64,000 bases of DNA from Saccharicrinis sp. (GTDB taxonomy: Bacteria; Bacteroidota; Bacteroidia; Bacteroidales; Marinilabiliaceae): the NCBI GenBank assembly GCA_024635555.1, contig JAGXIO010000073.1:1-64000 (forward strand), read 5' to 3'. How positions within the stretch are numbered: the first letter of the stretch is position 1; each line of letters starts with the position of its first letter. The notes under the pieces were generated by a model. It did no database searches. It saw nothing but the letters and a program-made list of their open reading frames with translations, and was not told where the DNA came from. Made by a program: the position numbers and the translations under genes. This document shows, in pieces, positions 46,222 to 55,900 of this stretch.

Positions 46222-46490
46222 CGAGGACATCACGCCGTTGGCGTTTTTAATCAAAACATGCTAGCCTATTTTTTGCTGGCTAGGCAAATGGCTACAACCC
46301 TTAGGGGCAATAAAAATGGCCATGCAAATAGGTCTGTAAAATCAGTGTCCATATAGATCCTTGCTTGTAGCACCAACGGTGCGTAGTCATTAGCATAGGG
46401 TGTAATCGGCATAGTCGATGAGCCCTATGATTTTACAATAATGTAAATAAGCACCAACGGTGTAATCGGTGAAGCCGATAAACCCTGTGC
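46222..46490 (+). repeat. right ~200-bp direct repeat flanking the RAYT gene
   Basis: The counterpart of the left repeat, starting with GGACATCACGCCGTTGGCG at 46225 and running through AAAAATGGCCATGC and AGCACCAACGGTGCGTAGTC to the TAATCGG/CCGAT-type stems near 46405-46485. It accounts for most of the 350-nt gap 46179-46528. Confidence 0.7.
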
Positions 46491-46528
46491 TAATTTGGGA
46501 AGTTGAGAATTGTGTATTATAAGTATGT

Positions 46529-46933
46529 CTAAATTATAGTTTCACTAATAAATTCAAAGGGAAATTTTGACATTCTGGACATTTCCTGACCAACCTCAAG
46601 CATATCTTCATCGTCTTCTTCGTAATGCCAGCGAACATGAATTGGATGACCAAGAGAGTGAAGATGACCTAATTTTTTACAGAAATCAAGGATAAACTTT
46701 GCCGAGGTTGAATTGAAATATTCTAAGTTAAAATTAAATATAACGGGTGTGTTAACTTGTATGTCATTTTTATTGAAAGACGCCTCTAACTCTCTAACCC
46801 AATCTATAACAGGCTTATAAAAAACACTTGCATTCTCAGGCCTTGATTCGCCCGAAATTTCAAACCTTGATGTGTTAGGTTCAAACAAAATATGAGGTGA
46901 ATTAGGAGTAGAATCAATTATTAGTTTTTTCAT
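46529..46933 (-). CDS. SiaC-family regulatory phosphoprotein (DUF1987)
   Basis: A 134-residue STAS-like protein of the SiaC family. In Pseudomonas SiaC is phosphorylated by the kinase SiaB, dephosphorylated by the PP2C enzyme SiaA, and binds and activates the diguanylate cyclase SiaD. The phospho-acceptor region is visible as NLEYFNSTSAKFILDF, with S75-T76-S77 as candidate sites. It lies 19 nt after the SiaB-like gene on the minus strand. No SiaD-like gene is in the window, so its target may differ. Confidence 0.87.
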   Translation of the reverse strand: MKKLIIDSTPNSPHILFEPNTSRFEISGESRPENASVFYKPVIDWVRELEASFNKNDIQVNTPVIFNFNLEYFNSTSAKFILDFCKKLGHLHSLGHPIHVRWHYEEDDEDMLEVGQEMSRMSKFPFEFISETII

Positions 46934-46952
46934 AAAATAAACTCTTTAAAAT

Positions 46953-47453
46953 TCAAAAGGGCACGGTTACTTGTAATTCAAATATGGATGTCTGTTTGTT
47001 TACAGGGGTAAAGCTATAGTTTAATCTGCTATTAGCCTGCAGTGCCATGGTTATTATTCCTAATCCGGCACCTTTATCTAATAATATATTTTCTTTATTT
47101 ATTTGATTTTCATACATTTCGACTAGTGTTGCTTTGTCCTGATTTTTAGTGTTATTTAATTTTCGCTTGAGAATATCTACTTCATCATTTGAAATAAGAT
47201 TTCCAGCTGTAATCAAATATTTGTCACTCTCTTGTTCAAGTATAATGTATGGGTGAATATTTGTGTACGAATCAGCTATATGATGTTTAAGAATGTTTTC
47301 AATGCATTCAACCATAATATTGTACACACGTTTTTTAATAACCTTTTTAATGGAATGTGTTTCCAGGTCGTTTTTAACCTTCTGCAGAAGAATTTCTGTG
47401 GTTTTAAATTCAATAGCTCCCCTGTAGTTAAGTATGGTGCGCGTTTTCGACAT
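46953..47453 (-). CDS. SiaB-family protein kinase (HATPase, DUF6272)
   Basis: A 166-residue histidine-kinase-like ATPase domain acting as a serine/threonine kinase in the SiaB family. The N box MVECIENILKHH and the G box DKGAGLGIITMA can be seen; there is no dimerisation/histidine domain and no sensor. It is expected to phosphorylate the SiaC-like protein encoded 19 nt downstream. It is transcribed divergently from the ABC-transporter gene, with 115 nt between. Confidence 0.85.
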   Translation of the reverse strand: MSKTRTILNYRGAIEFKTTEILLQKVKNDLETHSIKKVIKKRVYNIMVECIENILKHHIADSYTNIHPYIILEQESDKYLITAGNLISNDEVDILKRKLNNTKNQDKATLVEMYENQINKENILLDKGAGLGIITMALQANSRLNYSFTPVNKQTSIFELQVTVPF

Positions 47454-47568
47454 TAAGTTGTTGATAGGTGTTTTAAAATAAAATTTGGCTTACGACATGA
47501 TTTTTTTGTGTAATTACTATTTTACAAGATAGGAAATAATCATTAGCTTTAAATACAATTTTAATCCC

Positions 47569-50500
47569 ATGAATGAAAATATATTAAAGGCACTAATTCA
47601 ATTATTTGCTTTGGTAATAGACACTGATATCTCGGTAAAAGAGCCTAACCGGGAAAGGAGATTTGTGGAGTCGTTTCTGAATAAGCTATTAAGTAAGGAT
47701 TTGATAGAAAAATATTTAAATGAGTTTGATGATTATTTAAGGCTTTATTCTTCTAATAATGTTGATTCTCCGTCCAGAAAAAAAAGAAAAAGGGAGATGG
47801 TGGATGCTATGAAGGTGATGTCTATCTGCGAACAGATTAATAGTGAATTAGAGCAAAAGCAAAAAACCTTTGTGTTGCTTAAATTACTGGAATTTATCTC
47901 ACTGGGCGAAACGCTCAGTGAAAAGGAATTAGACTTTGTACTATCCGTAGCTACAGCCTTTAATGTGGAAGTAAGCGAATATCGGAATTGTAAAAGCTTT
48001 GTATTTAACGATTTAGAAGCAATACCTGAAAAGGACAACATTATAATTTTCGATAAAGGTAGTGGCAAATCAGAAGATGGAATAAAACACGTTAACATTG
48101 GAAATATATCGGGTGAAATTGTCTTTTTACATATTAAAAGTACCAACACATTTGCATTTCGATACACCGGGAATCAGGATGTATATTTGAATGGACAAAA
48201 CTTTACGCACAAACAGGTATACTTATTTGAAACAGGTTCATCGTTACGCAGTGCAACCACAAAGACACTATACTATACCGATGTGGTTAAGGAGTTTATG
48301 AACCAGCCTGAGGAAACAAGCACCTCGTTAATTGCCAGGGACATTATTTTTAGGTTTAAAAATAGTGAGAATGGGGTCAGGTTACAACGTCTAAACATTG
48401 ATTCCGGACAATTAGTAGGTGTAATGGGTGCTAGTGGTGCGGGAAAATCTACTTTGCTGAATATATTAAATGGAAATACAAAACCCCAACAGGGGCAGGT
48501 GTATATCAATGGCTATGATTTGTATAGCGATAATAACACCGTAAACAGTTTTATTGGTTATGTGCCTCAGGACGACATTCTTTTTGAAGAATTAACTGTT
48601 TATCAGAATCTTTACTTTAATGCGCAATTATGCTTGAATAGCTATTCGGAAGATACAAGAAAAGAAGCGGTGGTAAAAATACTGCAAAGTTTGGATCTTT
48701 ACAGTATTAAAGATCTGGTGGTTGGCAATTTATTAAACAAATTAATAAGCGGAGGTCAACGAAAACGATTAAATATAGCACTAGAATTAATTCGCGAACC
48801 CTCCGTGCTTTTTGTCGATGAGCCTACGTCGGGTTTGTCTTCTCTTGACTCGGAAGTTGTTATGAACCTGTTAAAGGAACAAACGCTAAAGGGAAAAATA
48901 GTGATTGTAAATATTCATCAGCCATCCTCAGATATTTTTAAAATGTTCGATAGAATGCTCTTTCTCGATAAAGGAGGATATCTGATCTATTCGGGCAACC
49001 CAATCGATGCCATCGGCTATTTTAAATCAAAGAGCAACTATATAAATGCCAACGTGGAGCAATGTGGCGAATGTGGCAATGTGAACCCCGAACAATTATT
49101 GCAAATTATCGAATCCAGAATAGTAAATGAATATGGCAAGTTAACCAGAGCCAGAAAAATTACGCCTAAAGAATGGTTCGATGTTTTTCTTCAAACACAG
49201 GAAAAATCCTCCATTCATATTCCCCAGAAACATAAAGCAATTGGCGGTTTGTATAGCATCCCGACAAAATTAAAACAATTTAAAATTTTTCTTCATCGCG
49301 ATTTGCTAACCAAACTTACCAATAAGCAATACTTGTTAATTAGTCTTTTAGAAGCCCCATTATTGGCTGTTTTGTTGGGTTTTTTCACCAAGTATATAAG
49401 CGGGAAGATGGGAGATCCTGACGCCTACGTCTTCATGAAAAACAACAACCTTGCGGCTTATATTTTTATGGCAGTGGTGGTGGCTTTGTTCCTGGGACTC
49501 TCCATTTCGGCCGAAGAGATAATCAAGGACAGAAAGCACCTAAAACGTGAATCTTTCTTAGGGTTGAGCAGGAACAGCTATTTAAATTCAAAAATCGGTC
49601 TGCTGTTCCTTATTTCTGCCATTCAAATGCTCACATTTGTATTGATAGGTAACTATATTCTCGAAATAAAAGGAATGACTTTACATTATTGGCTCATCCT
49701 GTTTACTACTTCTTGTTTTGCTAATTTATTGGGGCTTAATCTTTCCTCCGCGTTAAACTCTGTAATTACTATATATATTCTGATACCCTTTATTTTAGTG
49801 CCGGAGTTGTTGTTTAGTGGTGTTATTGTGCGTTATGAAAATTTGCATAAGAGTATAACATCTCAGGTTTATGTTCCTGTTATTGGTGATTTGATGACTT
49901 CCCGCTGGGCTTATGAGGCACTTGTTGTTCATCAGCACAATTCGAATGAGTTCCAAAAATATTTCAACGATATCGAAAAAAATAAAAGTATAGCAAGCTA
50001 CAATAAAGATTATTTGATACCTCAGCTGCAGGAATGCTTACGTTTTTGTACGAATAATTTAGAAAATGCTGATAGGGCAGAGGAGCTTGACTTAAATCTG
50101 AGCTTAGTAAAAGATGGATTGGAGAAACTTGAAATAAATACCGGTATTTCGGTTAGGCATCTTTCTAAAATAGACAAGGACGAGATTAGTGCTGTGGTAT
50201 TGGATGAAACAATGGATGATTTGGAGGATGTGAAAAGGGAACTGATGAATGTTGGAAACGATGCCGCTAAACAAAATGACATCAAATTCCATGAGCTGGT
50301 TAATAAATTAGGAGGCGAGGATGCGTTTTATACATTTCGACAACAATACGATAATAATATTTTAGATGATTTAGTAACGAATAAGGACGGTCTTAAGAAA
50401 ATTACCATAGTCAACAATCAATTTATACAACTCAAAGATCCGATATATAAAATTCCTGATTCAAACTATGCGCGTGCTCATTTTTATGCCTCATTTAAGC

Positions 50501-50646
50501 GACTAGGAGACTTTGAAATACCCACTTTTTGGTTTAATCTTGGGTTTATTTGGCTCACCTCGTGTGTACTCTACCTTGCATTAATTGGAGATGTTTTGAA
50601 CAAAGTAATTAACCTATTAGGGAAAGGACTGTTTATTAAAAAATAG
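47569..50646 (+). CDS. ABCG-type ABC transporter with TerB-like and FHA-like N-terminal extension
   Basis: 1025 residues. Residues ~1-145 are all-helical and TerB-like (ends LSEKELDFVLSVATAFNVEVSEY). Residues ~155-245 form a beta-rich, FHA-like domain (HVNIGNISGEIVFLHI...DVYLNGQNF). The nucleotide-binding domain (~250-490) has Walker A GASGAGKST near 285, signature ISGGQRKR near 394 and Walker B VLFVDEPTSG near 414, all of ABCG/White type. Transmembrane helices run from ~590 to 770. A ~190-residue soluble insertion (about 790-970), mostly helical, separates them from a final helix near 990. It is a half-transporter exporter fused in NBD-TMD order; the substrate is unknown. The phosphatase gene follows after 4 nt. 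Confidence 0.85.
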   Translation: MNENILKALIQLFALVIDTDISVKEPNRERRFVESFLNKLLSKDLIEKYLNEFDDYLRLYSSNNVDSPSRKKRKREMVDAMKVMSICEQINSELEQKQKTFVLLKLLEFISLGETLSEKELDFVLSVATAFNVEVSEYRNCKSFVFNDLEAIPEKDNIIIFDKGSGKSEDGIKHVNIGNISGEIVFLHIKSTNTFAFRYTGNQDVYLNGQNFTHKQVYLFETGSSLRSATTKTLYYTDVVKEFMNQPEETSTSLIARDIIFRFKNSENGVRLQRLNIDSGQLVGVMGASGAGKSTLLNILNGNTKPQQGQVYINGYDLYSDNNTVNSFIGYVPQDDILFEELTVYQNLYFNAQLCLNSYSEDTRKEAVVKILQSLDLYSIKDLVVGNLLNKLISGGQRKRLNIALELIREPSVLFVDEPTSGLSSLDSEVVMNLLKEQTLKGKIVIVNIHQPSSDIFKMFDRMLFLDKGGYLIYSGNPIDAIGYFKSKSNYINANVEQCGECGNVNPEQLLQIIESRIVNEYGKLTRARKITPKEWFDVFLQTQEKSSIHIPQKHKAIGGLYSIPTKLKQFKIFLHRDLLTKLTNKQYLLISLLEAPLLAVLLGFFTKYISGKMGDPDAYVFMKNNNLAAYIFMAVVVALFLGLSISAEEIIKDRKHLKRESFLGLSRNSYLNSKIGLLFLISAIQMLTFVLIGNYILEIKGMTLHYWLILFTTSCFANLLGLNLSSALNSVITIYILIPFILVPELLFSGVIVRYENLHKSITSQVYVPVIGDLMTSRWAYEALVVHQHNSNEFQKYFNDIEKNKSIASYNKDYLIPQLQECLRFCTNNLENADRAEELDLNLSLVKDGLEKLEINTGISVRHLSKIDKDEISAVVLDETMDDLEDVKRELMNVGNDAAKQNDIKFHELVNKLGGEDAFYTFRQQYDNNILDDLVTNKDGLKKITIVNNQFIQLKDPIYKIPDSNYARAHFYASFKRLGDFEIPTFWFNLGFIWLTSCVLYLALIGDVLNKVINLLGKGLFIKK

Positions 50647-50650
50647 AATT

Positions 50651-52876
50651 ATGAAACAAAAAAAAATACCTAGATTCATTGGTTTACGGATATATCTCAC
50701 TTCAACTTTTTTGTATTTATTTTTAGTATTACCATTTATTGGTTTTCTCTTATTTCAAAATCTACCCGAAATCATTAAAGAATCAAATTTATCTTCTCAT
50801 ATATTTAACAATCAGTCGGATACGGTAATGAGCAGGGTGGATTCGGCCTTGGCTAAGGTTAAAATTGCGGGTGCCGAAAAGAACATTATTGCATATGAAA
50901 AAATAAATGCGGAAAGTGCAGATTCAATCGCAGCTGCTATAGAAGTGGATATTTCAAAACAATATAAAAATAAAGTGGATTTAAAGAGTAATCAAAACCT
51001 GATGAAATTTTTCCGATTGTATTTTAATGTCTTAATAATATGTTATTTATTGGGATTTCTGTTTAATTGGCCATTTAAAATATATTTAAGGCGTAAAAGA
51101 AAACAAAAAGCAATTGGGGAACGACTTGAGCGCTATTGTAAAAAATTCATATTAATTACGCCTCTTATCAATGGTTTAATTTTATTATTGCCCCACGTGG
51201 TGAGCCATATCTTTGCCTTGACTACGTTTTTGTCTAACGGAAGCATTGACAAGGAAATGGATAAGGATGTGTTTCAAAACTTTTTTTATGTTTCTGTTGT
51301 CGCAGCATTTCTTACCACCTTATTTGTTTACTTCTGGATAAAAAACAGGGTTCAGCTAAAATATATTGAGTACTTCTTTACGGAGGAGCAACTCAGAAAA
51401 CGAATCTTTTATTTCAGGAGCGGTAAAATAGGCCGTCAACTATGGTTTGCAAGTATCCTTACTACTTTCTTTCCCTTGGCTATCGTCGGACTTTATCTTG
51501 TTCTGAGTCTCACATCTATAAAGGATTTGGGAATAACCGAGTTAACACCTGGGCAAACAAGTATTTTATTGGGTGCTTGGAATGACACCCTAAGTGTGAT
51601 GACAGACCAAAACATCAGCAACAATGCGACGGACTTTTATTACGTTACTGCCATAGATACTATAGTTATGTTTATCGGAATAGGTACCGGAATTTTGGTT
51701 TCCATCATCTATATTTTTCTGATTATAAAGTGGACTACGCGTAGTATTGTTAATCCGGTTAATGAGCTATTGGCAAATATGAAAAAAATTCGGAAAGATG
51801 GTATCACTTCATATACCTTGGTGCGAACCAATGATGAGGTGGGGGAGCTGTCGGAGGGCTTTAATATAATGATTCAGAAAATAAGGGACTATATTTCTAA
51901 TATTTCGCAGATGAATGCTGATTTAGAAGGTAAAGTTATTGAAAGGACTAAAGAGATTGAAGCACAGAAGGAAGAGATTGAAGCACAGAAAGAGGAGATT
52001 ACTACTCAGTTGGAGGTGGTTATCAGTCAAAGGGATACCATTGAAGCTCAACAGTACCAGATTTTGGATAGTATTCGCTATGCCAAAAGAATTCAAACGG
52101 CCATACTGCCGCCTGACGATCTTTTTGTGAGTTCTTTTACTGATCATTTTATTTTAGATCGTCCGCGCGATATCGTTAGTGGCGATTTTTATTGGAGTAT
52201 AAAGTATGATAAAAAAATATTTGTCGCAGTAGCCGATTGCACGGGGCATGGAGTGCCGGGAGCATTCCTGAGTATACTGGGGATTTCGTACCTCAATGAG
52301 ATTGTCAATATGAAAAATTGCCACGATGCCAGCGAAATATTGGGGCGACTACGGAACGCTCTGATCTTTTCCCTGCATCAGAAAGGAATGGAAGGGGAAG
52401 CTCAGGATGGACTGGAGGTAGCCTTGTGTATTCTGGATATGGAAAATCAATCCTTACAGTACGCTGGTGCTAACCGTCCACTTTATCTTGTTCGAAAAGT
52501 TGATGGAGATAAAGAATTATCCAGTCAGGCAACGGATAACGCGGAGGTGCTTAAAAAAGGAGCTTATCGAATGTTAAAATACAAACCGGATAGTATGCCC
52601 ATCGGTATATATTACGATGCGGCTTCGCCCTTTACCAATATTAATGTCCCTATTCATCCAGGAGATTCGATTTATCTCTTTACCGACGGTTATGTTGATC
52701 AAATTGGAGGCCCAAGACGAAAAACATATCGCGTAAAATATCTTAGGGAACTGTTATTTAAGATTCAAGACAAAGATATGAACGAACAAAAGGAAATTTT
52801 AGCACAGACTATTAGCCAGTGGCAAGGGGAGTTAATTCAGACCGATGATATCCTGGTAATTGGCATGAAAATATAA
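50651..52876 (+). CDS. SiaA-like membrane PP2C (SpoIIE-type) phosphatase with HAMP domain
   Basis: 741 residues. There are about six hydrophobic segments (near 17-35, 120-140, 170-195, 205-230, 265-285, 345-370), a HAMP domain (about 368-420, NPVNELLANMKKI...TNDEVGELSEGF), a coiled coil with repeated EIEAQKE heptads (about 425-470), and a C-terminal PP2C/SpoIIE phosphatase (about 480-741) with metal Asp motifs SGDFYW, VADCTGHGVPGAF and TDGYVDQIGG. By analogy with SiaA it should dephosphorylate the SiaC-like protein in response to a membrane signal. It is co-transcribed with the ABC transporter (4-nt gap) and ends at a strong terminator. Confidence 0.9.
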   Translation: MKQKKIPRFIGLRIYLTSTFLYLFLVLPFIGFLLFQNLPEIIKESNLSSHIFNNQSDTVMSRVDSALAKVKIAGAEKNIIAYEKINAESADSIAAAIEVDISKQYKNKVDLKSNQNLMKFFRLYFNVLIICYLLGFLFNWPFKIYLRRKRKQKAIGERLERYCKKFILITPLINGLILLLPHVVSHIFALTTFLSNGSIDKEMDKDVFQNFFYVSVVAAFLTTLFVYFWIKNRVQLKYIEYFFTEEQLRKRIFYFRSGKIGRQLWFASILTTFFPLAIVGLYLVLSLTSIKDLGITELTPGQTSILLGAWNDTLSVMTDQNISNNATDFYYVTAIDTIVMFIGIGTGILVSIIYIFLIIKWTTRSIVNPVNELLANMKKIRKDGITSYTLVRTNDEVGELSEGFNIMIQKIRDYISNISQMNADLEGKVIERTKEIEAQKEEIEAQKEEITTQLEVVISQRDTIEAQQYQILDSIRYAKRIQTAILPPDDLFVSSFTDHFILDRPRDIVSGDFYWSIKYDKKIFVAVADCTGHGVPGAFLSILGISYLNEIVNMKNCHDASEILGRLRNALIFSLHQKGMEGEAQDGLEVALCILDMENQSLQYAGANRPLYLVRKVDGDKELSSQATDNAEVLKKGAYRMLKYKPDSMPIGIYYDAASPFTNINVPIHPGDSIYLFTDGYVDQIGGPRRKTYRVKYLRELLFKIQDKDMNEQKEILAQTISQWQGELIQTDDILVIGMKI

Positions 52877-52909
52877 AGCCCAAACGGATTTTAACCGGTT
52901 GGGCTTTAT
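52873..52909. terminator. bidirectional terminator between the SiaA-like gene and the phosphorylase fusion
   Basis: A 15-bp stem with one mismatch (arms 52873-52887 and 52895-52909) overlapping the stop of the phosphatase gene and preceding the convergent stop at 52933. AT-rich flanks lie on both sides. Confidence 0.75.
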
Positions 52910-52932
52910 GAATTAAAAATTAAACTTCTTTA

Positions 52933-55900
52933 TCATATCCATCTTACACAGCACATATCGGTTTGAATGTTTAAATCTTTGTTTACAGGGAACATCCTGA
53001 TGCCAAAGTTGTATACTCCGGGTATGTTTAATTTATGGTCGATGGTGTAATAAAGTTTCGAGCCCTCCCTTTTTTCCAGTTTAAACTCTTCAATGCTCAG
53101 CATTTTAGAAGTGCCATTATCATTAACTTCTGCAAAAATAACCTGTACCGAGAGGTCAATGCCTGCGAGTGCTTTCAAATCTATCACCAGATTTATCTTA
53201 TAAATCTCGCCTATGCCCAACTGGTGGGTATAAATATCGGGCATGTCTACATTCACTACCTCCACGTTGTTCCAATTGGTTTTTACCTTTCTTTTCCAAG
53301 TGGTGATGTCGTGAACTTTTGCATAATCATTTTCAACAAGCTCTTTTACACGTGCGTCCATCTTTAAATAATAACGATCCAGATAATCGTCCATCATACG
53401 TTTGGTGGTGTACGTAGGAGCAATCTCCGAAATGGAGTTTTTAATATATTGTATCCATTCGTGCGAGATGCCATATTCGTTTTTATCGTAGAACAAAGGC
53501 ACAATCTCGTTTTCTAACATCCCGTAAATAATAGCCGCATCCAATTCGTCCTGATGCTGTTGATCGTCGTATACCTTTTTGTCCGAAAGACACCAGCCTG
53601 CACCTTCGCGGTAACCTTCGTACCACCATCCGTCTAAAACGCTGAAGTTAAGTACACCGTTCAATTCGGCTTTTTCGCCACTAGTACCTGAGGCTTCCAG
53701 CGGTCGGGTAGGCGTATTGAGCCAAATATCTACACCAGTCACCAATCTTTTGGCCATCTTCATATCGTAGTTCTCAAGGAAAATAATCTTGCCTAAAAAT
53801 TCAGGTTTTTTAGATATTTCCACAATTCGCTTAATCAAAGCCTGTCCACCACCATCGGCGGGGTGCGCTTTGCCGGCAAATATAAATTGTACCGGCCGTT
53901 CGGGGTTGTTTACTATTTCAGAAAGACGCTTTTCATCGGTAAACAACAGGTGCGCACGTTTGTATGTGGCAAAGCGACGGGCAAATCCTATGGTCAGTGC
54001 GTTAGGATCCATAGCGTCCAGTACTTCAAGTATCTGAGCCGGGTCGCTATGGCTCTGCGACATGTTAGCGGCCATACGCTTTTTCACAAAATCAATTAGC
54101 CTGGTGCGAAGGCCAGTTCTAACCTTCCATATGTCTTTATCATCCACATGTTGTATCTGCCTCCAATAGTCCTTATTGGATAGGTCGTTTTTAAAATTCT
54201 TGTCGAACTTCTCATCGTAGAGTCGTTGCCAATCGGCAGAGGTCCAGGTGCCATAATGAACTCCGTTGGTAACGTATCCAATGGGCACTTCTTCGGGGAA
54301 AAATCCTTTCCATAAATGCTGGAACATATTTCGCGACACCTCACCATGAAGCCAGCTCACACCATTTATTTGTTGCGATGTTTTAACTGCCAGCACACTC
54401 ATCGAAAATTTTTCGTTTATATCCTCAGAGTTTTCCCGACCTAAAGCCATAAACTCGTCCCACGTAATTTGCAACTTTTCCGGTATATGGCGGAAATAAA
54501 CACGGATTAAATCTTCGTCAAATTTGTCGTGTCCTGCTGGTACCGGTGTGTGGGTTGTAAATAATGAGGAGGCCCTTACAAGTTCCAATGACTCGGCAAA
54601 AGAAAGTCCTTTTGCCACATGTTTTACCAATCTTGATACGTTAATCAAAGCAGCATGTCCCTCGTTACAGTGAAATAGGTTGGTTTTAATGTGTAATTTG
54701 TCCAATAGTTGTATGCCTCCCATTCCGAGCAAGATTTCTTGCTTCAATCTATTTTCCCAATCGCCACCGTATAAGCTATAGGCGATATGACGGTCGCTTT
54801 CGGTGTTTAATTCGTGATCGGTGTCCATTAGATATAAAGGAATTTTTCCAACATCAGCGCGCCACACTTTTGCATGAATTGTTCTGCCGGGAGCTGACAT
54901 CTTCAGGACAAGTGGATTTCCATCTTTGCCCGTAACTTCGGTGAGCGGTAGGTTGGAGAACTCCTGTTTGTCGAAATTGGCTTGTTGGTCGCCATGTACC
55001 GATAGGGACTGTCTAAAATATCCAAATTTGTATAAGAGGCCTATCGCGGTCATGTTCACATTTGAGTCACTCGCTTCTTTTAGGTAATCGCCGGCTAGCA
55101 CACCTAAACCGCCTGAGTATATTTTTAGCACATCGTTTATGCCAAATTCCATACTAAAATAGGCAATAGAAGGATCCGTTTTTCTGGGTCGATCCATGTA
55201 TTCGCGGAACATGTTATACACACGATCCAATTCCTCTACAAAATCAGTTTTCTGCGATAGTTCGATAAGTTTGTCGTAACTCACGCGCTGAAGCAGCTTA
55301 ATAGGATCATGACCACACTCGTACCAAATTTCAGCATCAACGCTTTCAAATAGCTCCGTGGCCTGATAATTCCATGTCCACCAAAGATTTCTGGATAATT
55401 CATCAAGACCCTGTATTCTTTCGGGAAGTTTAGAGCTGATGAAAAGCTTTTTCCATAGGGGGAATGATGATTTTTCAGCTTTTACATGAATACGCTTTTC
55501 GGGCTTTATTTCAACTATTTTATCCTTACGATTGCTAACTGCCTTTAGAGCAACATCGTAGGCTTTAAAATAGTTTTCTATAAAAAGATTCCATTCCACG
55601 CGTGCCGCAATCTTTTGGGCTTTTTGTCGTATGTCTGTAATTTCCTTTTCAGATTTTGTTGCGAATTTTGCAATAATATCCGATATGGCAACGGCTGCTT
55701 CTGCATCGTTGTGGTCGTTGCGTTCTATAACGGCCACACCTTTCTCAATTGTTTTTGAAAATTGTGATGCCCAAATGCCAAAGCCTGCCAAATTGGTAGT
55801 AATGGTGGGTACGTAAAAAGCCAAACTCTCTAAAGGTGTATATCCCCAAGGCTCGTAATAGGACGGAAAGACGGTCAAGTCCATGCCGATAATGATATCA

